Counted from the stretch's first letter, positions 1 through 8,421 are shown. The stretch is 64,000 nucleotides of DNA from Fimbriimonadaceae bacterium (GCA_023957775.1 JAMLGR010000009.1:81123-145122), one strand, 5' to 3'. Program-made: numbers and translations. Notes: generated from the letters alone by a model not told the origin.

Positions 1-1
1 G

Positions 2-934
2 CACCAGCAGCACGCCCAGCCCATCACCCTCGGCTACCATCTGCTCGCGCATTTCTGGGCGCTCCAACGCCAGGGCTGGCGCTTGGAGAACGTCGTCCGC
101 GTCGCCAACTACTGCCCCTTGGGCTCGGCCGCGCTCGCCGGAACCGGCTTTCCGATCGACCGCCACGCGACGTCCCAAGCCCTGGGATTCACCGCGCCCA
201 TCCCCAGCGCGCTCGATGCCACGAGCGACCGCTCCTATGTGCTCGACGCCCTCCACGTCTGCGCGTCGCTGATGCTCGACCTGAGCCGGATGGCGCAGGA
301 GCTGGTCGTCTGGTCGGGCCCCGAGTTCGGGTTCGTCCGACTGGCCGATGCGGTGACCACCGGGTCGAGCATCATGCCCCAGAAGCGCAATCCCGACATG
401 GCCGAACTGGTCCGCGGCCGCGCCGGACGGGCGCTCGGCAACTGGACGGCGTTTGCCGCCACGATGAAAGCCCTGCCGCTGGGCTACAACCGCGACACCC
501 AAGACGACAAGCCGGGACTCTTCGAATCGATCGACCTCGCGCGCGACTCGCTGGCGCTGGTGCACCTCATGGTCGAGGGGGCCGAGTGGCAGACGCGCCG
601 CATGCGCGAGGCCTGCAAGGGCGACTTCTCGACCGCTACCGACCTCGCGGATGCGCTCGCCGCGGGCGGCATGCCGTTCCGACAGGCTCACGAAGTGGTG
701 GGGCGCGCCGTCCGTGCCTGCATCGAGCGCGGGTGGACGCTCGATCGTTTGGATGCCGAACGATTGGCGATCGTGGCGCCCGAGGCTCCGCCCGAGGTGC
801 TGGAAGCTCTGAAGGCGGAGCGCAGCGTCCGCGCGAGGGAGTCGTTCGGAGGCACCGGACCCCGCGCGTTCGGTACGCAGTTTCGACGGGCGGGATTGTT
901 GCTCCGGAGAGAGGGATTTCATGAGCCCTACTGA
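2..934 (+). CDS. argH: Argininosuccinate lyase, 5'-truncated by window edge
   Basis: The reading frame is already open at base 2, so the start lies outside the window; 310 residues of the C-terminal two thirds are visible. The enzyme cleaves argininosuccinate to arginine and fumarate, the last step of arginine synthesis. The fumarate-lyase superfamily signature GSSIMPQKRNP lies near bases 361-393, and the start of the visible part (HQQHAQPITLGYHLLAHF) matches the conserved HxQxAQP segment of ArgH. The C-terminal ArgH domain follows. The stop codon overlaps the next gene by 14 bp, suggesting translational coupling. The other arginine genes (an argD-argF fusion and argG) lie about 3 kb away on the opposite strand, so the pathway is clustered but not one operon. 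Identification is very secure. Confidence 0.97.
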   Translation, partial: HQQHAQPITLGYHLLAHFWALQRQGWRLENVVRVANYCPLGSAALAGTGFPIDRHATSQALGFTAPIPSALDATSDRSYVLDALHVCASLMLDLSRMAQELVVWSGPEFGFVRLADAVTTGSSIMPQKRNPDMAELVRGRAGRALGNWTAFAATMKALPLGYNRDTQDDKPGLFESIDLARDSLALVHLMVEGAEWQTRRMREACKGDFSTATDLADALAAGGMPFRQAHEVVGRAVRACIERGWTLDRLDAERLAIVAPEAPPEVLEALKAERSVRARESFGGTGPRAFGTQFRRAGLLLRREGFHEPY

Positions 935-2087
935 CGGCGTGCGCTTCCGCGAGTACACCGACGCCCAGGATCGGGAACAAGCTGCCGAACTGCTGTCGCT
1001 GGTGTACCGATCGGGCGAGCCGTTGCCCGAGGACCGACCCCTGGTCGAAGGCGACGGCCACGCCTACGTGGCGGAGCGCGACGGTCGCATCCTCGCCTAC
1101 TTCGAGGTGCTCCCGATGCGCGCCACGATGCCCCGCCACCCCGTTCGCTGCGCGGGCATCGCCGCCGTCGCGGTTCGGCCGGAGGCCCGCGGCGGCGGTC
1201 TGGGCCGGGAGATGATGCGCTGGTCGCTTCCCCGCCTGCGCGAACGCGGCTACGCGATGGCCTCGCTTTACGCGTTCCGCGAGAGCTTCTACCGGCCGGT
1301 GGGGTACGAGGTGGTCGGCAGGCGTTTCCGCATCGTCTGCCCTCAGTCGCGGCTGCCCTCCGTCGCCAGTCCTCTGGAGGTGCGGGCGATGGACGAGGAG
1401 GGCTGGACGCTGGCCGCGCCGGTCTACGAGGCGTTCGCCTCGAACTACTCGGGCATGAACCTCCGCTCGCCGGACCAGTGGAAGACCGTGACGCGCGGGA
1501 CCGGCGGCAAGACCCGTTTGTTCGTGATCGGAGACCCGGCGGAGGCGTACGCCGTGGTGCATCTTCAGAGCGCGTTTTGGGAGCAACAGGCGGTTTCGGA
1601 AGTGGCCTGGTCGTCGGGGGCTGGTTACAACGGGTTGCTCGCGTTCTTCCGTTCTCTGGCCTCGAACAAGTCGGCCTTGGCTTGGTACGAGCCGGGCGAC
1701 TCGCCCTTCCTCGCGCGTTCGCTGGACCAAGGGGTGCAGGTTTCTCTCGAGCGGTGGATGACGAGCCGCGTGCTCGACGTACCCACCGTGCTCGCGGCCC
1801 TTCAGCCGGCGGGCGAGGGCTCGTTGGGAATCGACGTGCTCGACCCCGAGCTTCCCGAGAACGCCGGCCAGTGGACGGTGAGCTGGTCGGAGGACGGGAT
1901 GGAGACGGTCCGGGGCGGGACCCCCGAAGCGTCGGCGTCCATCGGCGCCCTCACGCAAGCCGCGCACGGGGAGCCGTGTGCGGAAGAGTTGGTTATCGCG
2001 GGCGTGATGCAGTGCCAACCCGAGGCCCGCCGGCGCCTTCAAACCCTCTTCCCACGCGGCCGCGCGTACTGCATGGACTTCTTCTAA
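921..2087 (+). CDS. Eis-like GNAT N-acetyltransferase
   Basis: A 388-residue protein with the Eis family layout: an N-terminal GNAT domain (acetyl-CoA loop RGGGLGREMM near residues 90-99), a second degenerate GNAT fold, and a C-terminal SCP2-like domain. The FYRPVGYE motif at 123-130 contains the Tyr that acts as general acid in characterised Eis proteins. The chain ends in Phe-Phe; Eis enzymes use the C-terminal carboxylate in catalysis, so the exact end may matter. Characterised relatives acetylate amines such as aminoglycosides, but the substrate here is unknown. The ATG lies inside the end of argH, so translation is probably coupled, which may only reflect compact packing. The stop is followed at once by a large palindromic element. 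Confidence 0.88.
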   Translation: MSPTDGVRFREYTDAQDREQAAELLSLVYRSGEPLPEDRPLVEGDGHAYVAERDGRILAYFEVLPMRATMPRHPVRCAGIAAVAVRPEARGGGLGREMMRWSLPRLRERGYAMASLYAFRESFYRPVGYEVVGRRFRIVCPQSRLPSVASPLEVRAMDEEGWTLAAPVYEAFASNYSGMNLRSPDQWKTVTRGTGGKTRLFVIGDPAEAYAVVHLQSAFWEQQAVSEVAWSSGAGYNGLLAFFRSLASNKSALAWYEPGDSPFLARSLDQGVQVSLERWMTSRVLDVPTVLAALQPAGEGSLGIDVLDPELPENAGQWTVSWSEDGMETVRGGTPEASASIGALTQAAHGEPCAEELVIAGVMQCQPEARRRLQTLFPRGRAYCMDFF

Positions 2088-2200
2088 TATGGGAGTGCGT
2101 GACCTTGGTCGTCGCCCTGACTGAGTCGGGTTTGCCCGACTTCTGACTCGCGGCGAGCCGCTCGGGGACAGGGCGACGCGCGAGCGCGCGCACTCCCATA
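2088..2200. repeat. Composite palindrome between convergent genes
   Basis: The whole gap between two convergent genes is one nested inverted repeat. The outer arms TATGGGAGTGCG (2088-2099) and CGCACTCCCATA (2189-2200) are perfect. Inner arms GTCGCCCTG (2111-2119) and CAGGGCGAC (2169-2177) are also perfect, and a central hairpin AGTCGGG-TTTG-CCCGACT spans 2124-2141. It could act as a bidirectional terminator or be a REP/MITE-type mobile palindrome. I see no other copy in the window. Confidence 0.7.
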
Positions 2201-2203
2201 CGC

Positions 2204-3598
2204 TTACAGCGCTTGGATCGCTTCCAGCCCACCGGCCACGTTGGAGGCGTCGATCCCGTGGCGCCTCAGGAAGCTGGTGGCCACCATGGACCGGCCGCCT
2301 CCCTGGCAGAACACTCCGACCGGCCTTGAGCGGTCGATCTCAGACAACCGGCCCGCCAGCTCCACGAGGGGAATCAGCTTCGCCTCGGCCACCTCGCCTT
2401 GTGCGAGTTCCGCCCGGCCCCTCACGTCGAGCCCAGCCATCGACCCATCCCGCAGCCGTTCCAGGTACGCGTTGGGCTCGATCATGGGCAAGGGGCCCGT
2501 GCGGCCAAGCCGGCGCATGGCCCAAAGCGCGGGCGCGGCTTCGAACCAGCCGAACACCCCCTCCAATCCGATCTTGAGCATCACCGCCGCCGCCTCCCGC
2601 GCCTGGCCCTCGTCGACTGCGATGAGATAGACGGGCGCCTTCTCGTCCAGCAGCGAGCCCGCCTCCTTGGCAAACGCGTCGTCGAGCGGCATCCCCACGG
2701 TCCCCTTCACATGCTCGGCCTCGAACGGATCGTAGTAGCGCACGTCGACCACCGTCGCGCCGGAGTCCAGCACGCTCGGAAGGCGCGAAGCTCCATACTG
2801 CGGAGGCGCGGCGAGCTTCCCCACGAGGGACGGACCCTCCTTGTTCACCCGCTTCATCGTGGCGAAGTAGCGAGGGGGTTCGGGCTGATCGCTCAGCACC
2901 TCGGCGACGAACGAACCTTCGTCGCCCTTGAAGGCCCAGTTCGTCGCCATCTCGTATCCCAGGGTCGTTTCGGGCAGTCCACCCAGCGCCTTGCCACACG
3001 CCGAACCCGCGCCGTGGCCGGGCCAGACCAGCAGGTCGTTGCGGAGCTTCCTCACCTTGGCCAGGGAGCCGAACAACGTTTCGGCCCCGACCCGCATCGT
3101 GTCTTTGACGCCTGCAGCGACCTCCAGCAGGTCGGGCCGGCCGACGTCGCCCACGAACAGGAAGTCGCCCGAGAGCATGCCGACCGGTTCCGAGGAGCTG
3201 GCTTTGTCCGTCACGAGGAAGACCAGGTGTTCCGGCGTGTGCCCGGGCGTGTGCATCACGGTGAGCACGACCTTGCCCACCCGCACCTCGTCGCCGTCGT
3301 GCAGCGCGACCGCGCCCTCTTCCGCGCCGTAGGTGTACTGCCAGTCGGGGCCGCCCTCGGCCGAGAGGTAGAGCGTGCCCCCCGTGCGCGCCGCCAGCTC
3401 CCGCGCACCCGACACGAAATCCGCGTGGATGTGGGTCTCGGTGATCGCCACGATCCGAAGCCGTTCGGTCTCCGCCGCGCGGATGTAGACCTCGACGTCG
3501 CGGTTGGGGTCAACGACGACGGCCTCCCCCGACTCGGCACACCCGATGAGGAAGCTCGCCTGCGCGATGGACGTGTCGTAGAAGCGGCGGAAGACCAT
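2204..3598 (-). CDS. MBL-fold persulfide dioxygenase with two rhodanese domains (CstB-like)
   Basis: 464 residues. The N-terminal metallo-beta-lactamase domain carries the ETHE1-type metal motif THIHADF (55-61), HTPGHTPEHL, GDFLFVGDVGRPDL and the GHGAGSACGKALG loop seen in persulfide dioxygenases. Two rhodanese modules follow. The first (about 260-350) shows no cysteine in an active-site loop and looks like a pseudo-rhodanese; the second has the loop CQGGGRS with Cys431. This three-module order matches CstB, which oxidises persulfides to thiosulfate or sulfite in the cytoplasm. The likely role is sulfide/persulfide detoxification. No sulfur-metabolism neighbour or regulator is nearby; the gene stands alone between a palindrome and a heptamer repeat. 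Glutathione versus other low-molecular-weight thiol specificity cannot be told. Confidence 0.88.
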   Translation of the reverse strand: MVFRRFYDTSIAQASFLIGCAESGEAVVVDPNRDVEVYIRAAETERLRIVAITETHIHADFVSGARELAARTGGTLYLSAEGGPDWQYTYGAEEGAVALHDGDEVRVGKVVLTVMHTPGHTPEHLVFLVTDKASSSEPVGMLSGDFLFVGDVGRPDLLEVAAGVKDTMRVGAETLFGSLAKVRKLRNDLLVWPGHGAGSACGKALGGLPETTLGYEMATNWAFKGDEGSFVAEVLSDQPEPPRYFATMKRVNKEGPSLVGKLAAPPQYGASRLPSVLDSGATVVDVRYYDPFEAEHVKGTVGMPLDDAFAKEAGSLLDEKAPVYLIAVDEGQAREAAAVMLKIGLEGVFGWFEAAPALWAMRRLGRTGPLPMIEPNAYLERLRDGSMAGLDVRGRAELAQGEVAEAKLIPLVELAGRLSEIDRSRPVGVFCQGGGRSMVATSFLRRHGIDASNVAGGLEAIQAL

Positions 3599-3616
3599 GG
3601 CATCTATGATGCCATT

Positions 3617-3691
3617 TCGTTGGTCGTCTTTCGTCCGTCGCTTGTCGGGCAGAGTGGTGGGCCGATGGGCGACAAACGACCGACGATCAGC
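3617..3691. repeat. Heptamer-periodic TCGTNNG spacer repeat, copy 1
   Basis: The gap between the start of the dioxygenase gene and the end of argG is built from 7-bp units (TCGTTGG TCGTCTT TCGTCCG TCGCTTG TCGGGCA at 3617-3651). It is followed by a partial reverse-complement segment containing GGCGACAAACGAC. A clearly related element lies at 53181-53248. This resembles short tandem heptanucleotide spacer repeats known from cyanobacteria (STRR). Function is unknown; it can fold back on itself. Confidence 0.6.
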
Positions 3692-3695
3692 GATG

Positions 3696-4907
3696 CTACC
3701 GCCGTAGTTTCGCGTACAGCAGGCTCTCCATCCCGTGCGTGCGCACCATCCCGGTCATCTGGCTTTGCTCGAGCGCTTCGGTGTCGTCGAAGGAGGCGGC
3801 GGCTTCGCTGTAGAGCGCCCACTCGCTCTCGCGGCCGACGACCTGCATCCCGCCTTTGAACAGCCGCAGCCGCACCTTGCCGCTGACCCTCTGCTGCACC
3901 GAGCCGATGAACGCGTTGAGATCCTCCATGAAGGGATCCCACCACAGCCCCTTGTAGGCAAGGTCGGCCCACTGCTGGTCGACTTGCGCCTTGAAGGCGC
4001 GTTCCGCGTGCGTCGTGACCAGCGCCTCCAGGGCCTTGTGGGCCGCGATCAGCAGCACGGCGCCGGGGCACTCGTAGTTCTCGCGCACCTTGAGGCCTAG
4101 CAGGCGGTCTTCCATGATGTCCACCCGACCCACGCCGTGGCGTCCCGCAATGTCGTTCGCGGCGGCCACGATGTCGAACGGGATCGGGGTGTCGGACAGG
4201 TGCAGCTCGTATTCGTGGCTCGTGATGTCCACCGGCGACCCGTTCTTGAACGTGATTTCGACCGTCTCGGGTGTGTCGGGCGCGTTCTCGAGCGAAGCCG
4301 TCCACTGGAAGATCTCCTCCGGCGGCGCATAGCCCGGCTCCTCCAGGCGTCCGCCTTCGATCGAGCGGCCCCAGAGGTTCTCGTCGATCGACCAGATCTT
4401 GTCTTTGCTCTGCCCGATGGGCGCGCCCACCTTCTCCGCGTACTCGATCTCCCACGTGCGGGTCAGGTTGCGCTCCCGAACGGGGGCGAGGATCGGGATC
4501 TCCGGAGCGAAGAGCCGCAGGCCGAACTCGATACGGAACTGGTCGTTCCCCTTGCCCGTGCACCCGTGCACGAACGCGTCCACGCCGCCGATCTCCTTGG
4601 CCTTCTCCGCAGCAGCCTTGGCAATCAAGGGGCGTGCGATCGCGGTGGAAAGCGGATAGCCGAAGTAGTCGGCGTTCGCGTGGATGGCGGGCATGCAGTA
4701 CGACGCGGCAAATTCCGCCTTGGCGTCAACGACGTGGTGGTTGGTGCCGAGAATCTTTGCGCGCTCGGACGCTTGGGCGATGTCCTCAGCGGGCTGTCCC
4801 ACGTCGATCGTGACGGTCGAGATCTCCTCGAACCCCTCCTCGCGCATGAGGGGAATGCACACGGTGGTGTCCAAACCGCCGGAGTAAATGATGAGTGCCT
4901 TCTTCAT
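3696..4907 (-). CDS. argG: Argininosuccinate synthase
   Basis: 403 residues, the usual family length. ArgG joins citrulline and aspartate using ATP to make argininosuccinate in the cytoplasm. The N-terminal PP-loop SGGLDTT occupies residues 9-15 (MKKALIIYSGGLDTT), followed by typical segments VTIDVGQP, GCTGKGNDQFRFE-like and ENLWGRS. The start is the ATG at 4905-4907; its AAGGA ribosome binding site overlaps the TAA of the upstream argD-argF fusion, with a 14-bp gap, so the two form an operon. The same frame stays open far upstream through the fusion gene, but that extension is an out-of-frame shadow. The product uses citrulline made by the OTC domain of its operon partner. Identification is very secure. 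Confidence 0.97.
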   Translation of the reverse strand: MKKALIIYSGGLDTTVCIPLMREEGFEEISTVTIDVGQPAEDIAQASERAKILGTNHHVVDAKAEFAASYCMPAIHANADYFGYPLSTAIARPLIAKAAAEKAKEIGGVDAFVHGCTGKGNDQFRIEFGLRLFAPEIPILAPVRERNLTRTWEIEYAEKVGAPIGQSKDKIWSIDENLWGRSIEGGRLEEPGYAPPEEIFQWTASLENAPDTPETVEITFKNGSPVDITSHEYELHLSDTPIPFDIVAAANDIAGRHGVGRVDIMEDRLLGLKVRENYECPGAVLLIAAHKALEALVTTHAERAFKAQVDQQWADLAYKGLWWDPFMEDLNAFIGSVQQRVSGKVRLRLFKGGMQVVGRESEWALYSEAAASFDDTEALEQSQMTGMVRTHGMESLLYAKLRR

Positions 4908-4921
4908 TTCGTTAGGTTTCC

Positions 4922-7024
4922 TTATGATTCCAGTATCCTCTGCAGGAGCGCCTTCTGGGCGTGGAGCCGGTTCTCTGCCTGGTCCATCACGCGGCTCTGC
5001 GGGCCGTCGATCACGTCGTCGGTCACCTCGAAGCCGCGGTGCGCCGGCAGACAGTGCAGGAAGATCGCGTCGTCGTCGGCCAGCGAGAAGACGCGCCCGT
5101 CCACCCGGTAGGGCTCGAACACTTTGAGGCGGTGCTCCTGCTCGTGCTCGTCGCCCATGGAGATCCACACGTCGGTGTACACGGCCTTTGCGCCGGCCAG
5201 TCCCTCCTCGAGGTCGCTGGTCTGCGTCACGCCTTCGATAGGCTCCAGGCGGAAGTTCTCCGGGCCGCAGATCGTGAACGGGTAGCCCAGCTTGCCCGCG
5301 AGCTTCGCGAGGCTGCGCGCCACGTTGTTCCCGTCGCCCACGTAGGTGATCTTCACCTTCTCTCCGGGGAAGTTCTCCTGGATCGTCAGCATGTCCGCAA
5401 GCGCCTGGCACGGGTGCTCCCACTCGGTGAGCGCGTTGACCACGGGCACGTCGGCAACCTCGGCCATCTCGACGATCTGACGGTGCCAGTACAGCCTGGC
5501 CACGATCATGCACGCCCAGCGCGAGAGGTTCGCGGCGATGTCCTTCAGCGCCTCGCGCTCGCCGAGACCGATGTCGGCCTTCGTGAGATAGACGGCGTTG
5601 CCACCCAACTCTCGAATGCCGGCTTCGAAGCTCATGCGGGTGCGCAGGGACGGCTTTTCGAACACGAGGGCGACCGTGCGCCCTTCCACGGCGGCGATCG
5701 GGCTGGGCGATTCCCGGCGCCGCATCTTGAGATCGGCGGCCAAGGTCAGCACGTCCTGCAGCCGCGACGACGAGAGATCGTCGATCGACAGGACGTCGTG
5801 TAGCGGCGTCGGCCGTTCCGTCGCCGCCGCGGCGACCTTGGGCGCGTCGACCCCGAGCACCTCGGCGAGCACCGAGAGGGCGTGCTGCACCTGGTCGGGC
5901 CTCAGCACCAGCGGGGGGACGAATCGGAGGGTGTGCTCGTCGGTCGCGTTGAGGATGAGGTGCTTCTCGAAGCACGCCGCCACCACGTCGCGCGCGATCG
6001 GCTTCTCCAGCACCGCGGCCAGCATCAGTCCCGCGCCCCGCACCTCGGTGAACGGCAGGGCCTCCAGTCCGGCGCGCAACTGGCCGCCGATTTCGCGCGT
6101 GTGCTCCAGGAGGTTCTGGTGGTCGATCGTGTCGAGCACGGCCAGAGCCGTCGCGCACGCCAGCGGGTTGCCGCCGAAGGTCGTGCCATGATCGCCTTTC
6201 TCGAGGACGCTCGCCGCCTTGCCGCGCATCAGGCACGCCCCGATGGGCACGCCGCCGCCCAGCCCCTTGGCAAGCACCAACACATCGGGTTTGATGTCGT
6301 GCTGCTCGAAGTGGAACCACGTGCCGGTGCGGCCCACGCCCGTTTGGATCTCGTCGAGCACGAGCAACGCGTCGTGCTGGTCGGCGAGGCGCCGCGCCTC
6401 TTGCAGGAATGCGGTGGTGAGGGGAACGACGCCGCCCTCTCCTTGGATGGGTTCGAGGACGATCGCGGCCGTCTTGTGCGACACGGCATCGCGGAGCGCG
6501 GCGGCGTCGTTGGCGTCGATGTGCCGAAAGCCGGGCACGAGCGGCTCGAACGGGCGCTGGTACTTGCGCTGGCCCGTGGCGGAGAGCGACCCGAGCGTGC
6601 GGCCGTGGAACGAACGGTGGAGCGTGACGATCTCGTAATCGCCGTCCGGCCGCTTCGTGTTGCCGTGCTTCTTGGCGACTTTGAGCGCGGTTTCGAGGGC
6701 GGTGGTGCCGCACGGAGTGAAGAACACGCGGTCCATGCCCGAGAGCGTGCACAGCCTCTGGGCGAGCTGGGCCTGGGGCGCGGTGAGCAGGAAGTTCGAG
6801 GTGTGGATCAGTTGCTGGGCCTGGCGGCTCAGCGCGGAGACCACGGCGGGGTGGCAGTGGCCGAGTTGGCACACGGCGATCCCGGCCAGGAGGTCGAGGT
6901 ACTCGTTGCCGCGGTTGTCCCAAAGGCTGCAGCCCGCGCCTTGGACCATGAGGGCGGGAAACCGGTTGTAGAGCGGAAGCACCGACTCGTCGTCGGCGTG
7001 TTTGATCGTGTCGTATTTGAGCAT
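4922..7024 (-). CDS. argD-argF: Bifunctional acetylornithine aminotransferase - ornithine carbamoyltransferase fusion
   Basis: One uninterrupted 700-residue reading frame encodes two complete enzymes. Residues 1 to about 393 are a class-III PLP aminotransferase of the ArgD type: the FFTPCGTTALETALK region, LDEIQTGVGRTG, the PLP lysine K253 in LVLAKGLGGGVPIGA, and GTTFGGNPLACA. After a linker of about 20 residues rich in Ala, Pro and Thr (about 394-412), residues 413-700 are a full ornithine carbamoyltransferase: carbamoyl-phosphate loop SLRTR (459-463), HPCQALAD (537-544) and HCLPAHRG (657-664). The two enzymes catalyse non-consecutive steps: ArgD makes N-acetylornithine, which must be deacetylated before OTC makes citrulline. 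The start is the ATG at 7022-7024 (MLKYDTIK); longer in-frame extension upstream is not protein-like. argG follows in the same operon. I know of no common fusion of this kind; a sequencing frameshift joining two genes is unlikely because the linker reads cleanly. Confidence 0.93.
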   Translation of the reverse strand: MLKYDTIKHADDESVLPLYNRFPALMVQGAGCSLWDNRGNEYLDLLAGIAVCQLGHCHPAVVSALSRQAQQLIHTSNFLLTAPQAQLAQRLCTLSGMDRVFFTPCGTTALETALKVAKKHGNTKRPDGDYEIVTLHRSFHGRTLGSLSATGQRKYQRPFEPLVPGFRHIDANDAAALRDAVSHKTAAIVLEPIQGEGGVVPLTTAFLQEARRLADQHDALLVLDEIQTGVGRTGTWFHFEQHDIKPDVLVLAKGLGGGVPIGACLMRGKAASVLEKGDHGTTFGGNPLACATALAVLDTIDHQNLLEHTREIGGQLRAGLEALPFTEVRGAGLMLAAVLEKPIARDVVAACFEKHLILNATDEHTLRFVPPLVLRPDQVQHALSVLAEVLGVDAPKVAAAATERPTPLHDVLSIDDLSSSRLQDVLTLAADLKMRRRESPSPIAAVEGRTVALVFEKPSLRTRMSFEAGIRELGGNAVYLTKADIGLGEREALKDIAANLSRWACMIVARLYWHRQIVEMAEVADVPVVNALTEWEHPCQALADMLTIQENFPGEKVKITYVGDGNNVARSLAKLAGKLGYPFTICGPENFRLEPIEGVTQTSDLEEGLAGAKAVYTDVWISMGDEHEQEHRLKVFEPYRVDGRVFSLADDDAIFLHCLPAHRGFEVTDDVIDGPQSRVMDQAENRLHAQKALLQRILES

Positions 7025-7230
7025 TTCTCGTCGGGAAGGCGGTGGGAGCGCTTCGTTGCGCGTGGGATCGAGAATGCGGGAACCAGTTGGCGGCGGTGCC
7101 GGGAAGAGGCGGCTGGCTCCCCTAGATACGGGCGCGTCGGCGCGCACGGCCCACGGCCACTGCGTACGAGATGCTGGCAAGGTTCGCCGACGTCATCGCG
7201 CGGAAGTATACCGGGTCGCTGCGGAGGGCT

Positions 7231-7273
7231 CCAAAAACAACACGGGCCCCGAAGAAAAGTCTTCGGAGCCCGT
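7231..7273 (-). terminator. Intrinsic terminator downstream of small lipoprotein gene
   Basis: Stem arms ACGGGCCCCGAAG (7242-7254) and CTTCGGAGCCCGT (7261-7273) pair over 13 bp with one mismatch and a 6-base loop. On the minus strand the stem is followed by a run read as GTTGTTTTTGG. It sits 22 bp after the stop of the lipoprotein gene and insulates the downstream argD-argF-argG operon. Confidence 0.85.
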
Positions 7274-7295
7274 GGCGCTAAAGCGCTGTACTCGA

Positions 7296-7424
7296 CTAGC
7301 CGCCTTCTGCGGGAGCCGACGCTGCAGGAGCAGCGGCATTATCCGCGGCTTCTTCCTTGGCGCAACCACCGAGCACGAGGCTCATAACGCTCACAATTAG
7401 CAGAATCGAGAAAACTTTTTTCAT
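7296..7424 (-). CDS. Small 42-residue lipoprotein
   Basis: A short secreted lipoprotein: MKKVFSILLIVSVMSLVLGGC gives a classic signal peptide with lipobox LGGC and Cys21. The mature part is only about 22 residues, acidic then rich in Ala, Pro and Ser (KEEAADNAAAP). The start ATG at 7422-7424 has a near-perfect ribosome binding site, GGAGGAGGTG, a few bases upstream, and an intrinsic terminator follows the stop, so this is a genuine monocistronic gene rather than chance. The mature peptide is too short for a folded domain. It could be a lysis-protein-like or entericidin-like lipopeptide, or a surface spacer; no function can be assigned. Confidence 0.82.
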   Translation of the reverse strand: MKKVFSILLIVSVMSLVLGGCAKEEAADNAAAPAASAPAEGG

Positions 7425-7596
7425 CAAACACCTCCTCCGTTTCAGAGGTCCCTGCCGGGAGCCTCGCTTTGCGGGTTTCCCCGCGCCCGTCGGCCGAAGC
7501 CGCCGGAAGCAGACAAGCCCTTGGGCCCGCCTACCTTGAAGACGATTATAGCCCCGCAAGAGTTGCAAGGCAAGCAAAAAGTGTCAAACGACCCAA

Positions 7597-8355
7597 TCAC
7601 CTCCTCTGCCCGGAGGGTCGGGGGGTCCCCTCCTGTCTGCGCCGCCTGGCCGCGCCCAGTGCTGCCGCACCCAAGAGGAGCGTGAACGGCTCCGGAACCG
7701 GCGCCGCCGACGCGCTGAACGCCAGGTCGTCGATCGCCAGCCCATGGTCCGAACCGGCCGTGTCGGGTTTGCTCCAACGCAGCCAGAGATCCGAGCCATC
7801 GGCCCAGTTCAATCCGTTCACCGTCTCGGCGAGAGACTCCCGGTTGGCGGCGTCGTTGCCATCGACGGCGCCCCCGCCCGTCACGTTCGGGCTGTCGAAG
7901 TCGAGACTGGACACACCGGTGAAACCCGTGTCCGTGATGCCCGACGCGCCGATCTTGTAGTCGAAGAAGAGCGTTTCAACCGCCGTGTCCGCCGAACGCC
8001 ACTGCTCGCCTCGAAACGAAAGCGTAAACGACGTCAGCGTTCCACCCGTGTTGTTGCGCACGCGAACCGCGAAGAGCACCGGATCGGCCGACCCGGACGA
8101 GAGCGCCCCCAGGGCCTTCTCCGCGCCCGAAGACGCGCCGTAGGCGTAGAGGCCGCCCGCCGTCCCCGTTCCCGTGCTGAAGAAGTAAGACGTGCGGTTG
8201 GAGTACCAGCCGACCAGCGTCGAATCGTCGGTCCACGTTCCACTCGTGAGGGTGTCGAACGATTCGTTGTACGTTCCCCCCACGTAGGACACCTGAGACC
8301 ACGCGGCCCCCGCGACGGCCAAGAGAGCGGTTGCCAGGAACAGTCGTTTCCTCAT
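7597..8355 (-). CDS. PEP-CTERM sorting domain protein
   Basis: 252 residues. A signal peptide (MRKRLFLATALLAVAGAAWS) is followed by a Gly/Ser/Thr-rich, probably beta-sandwich exported domain. The tail has the motif VPEP, a hydrophobic stretch (FTLLLGAAALGAA) and a basic RRRR cluster, the tripartite PEP-CTERM signal recognised by exosortase. A further 12 or so residues follow the arginines, longer than usual. The start at 8353-8355 has a perfect AGGAGGTGA ribosome binding site. The segment AIDDLAFSASAAPVPEP just before the tail is common in such surface proteins. Ligand or role is unknown; exported and probably surface-retained. No exosortase gene is in the window. Confidence 0.88.
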   Translation of the reverse strand: MRKRLFLATALLAVAGAAWSQVSYVGGTYNESFDTLTSGTWTDDSTLVGWYSNRTSYFFSTGTGTAGGLYAYGASSGAEKALGALSSGSADPVLFAVRVRNNTGGTLTSFTLSFRGEQWRSADTAVETLFFDYKIGASGITDTGFTGVSSLDFDSPNVTGGGAVDGNDAANRESLAETVNGLNWADGSDLWLRWSKPDTAGSDHGLAIDDLAFSASAAPVPEPFTLLLGAAALGAARRRRQEGTPRPSGQRR

Positions 8356-8421
8356 GAAATCACCTCCTGTACTGACAGTACCACGACACAGGTACTTTGT
8401 CAAGCCCTGTGCGGTCGTTCG

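Noticed and set aside
636..2042. Long minus-strand frame opposite argH and the Eis-like gene
   Set aside because: Low-complexity Arg/Ala/His-rich translation, typical of antisense frames in GC-rich DNA; the plus-strand genes are clear.
3696..6923. A 1,075-codon minus-strand open frame ending in argG
   Set aside because: Only the last 403 codons are ArgG. The upstream part is an Arg/Pro-rich shadow of the ArgD-ArgF fusion in another frame.
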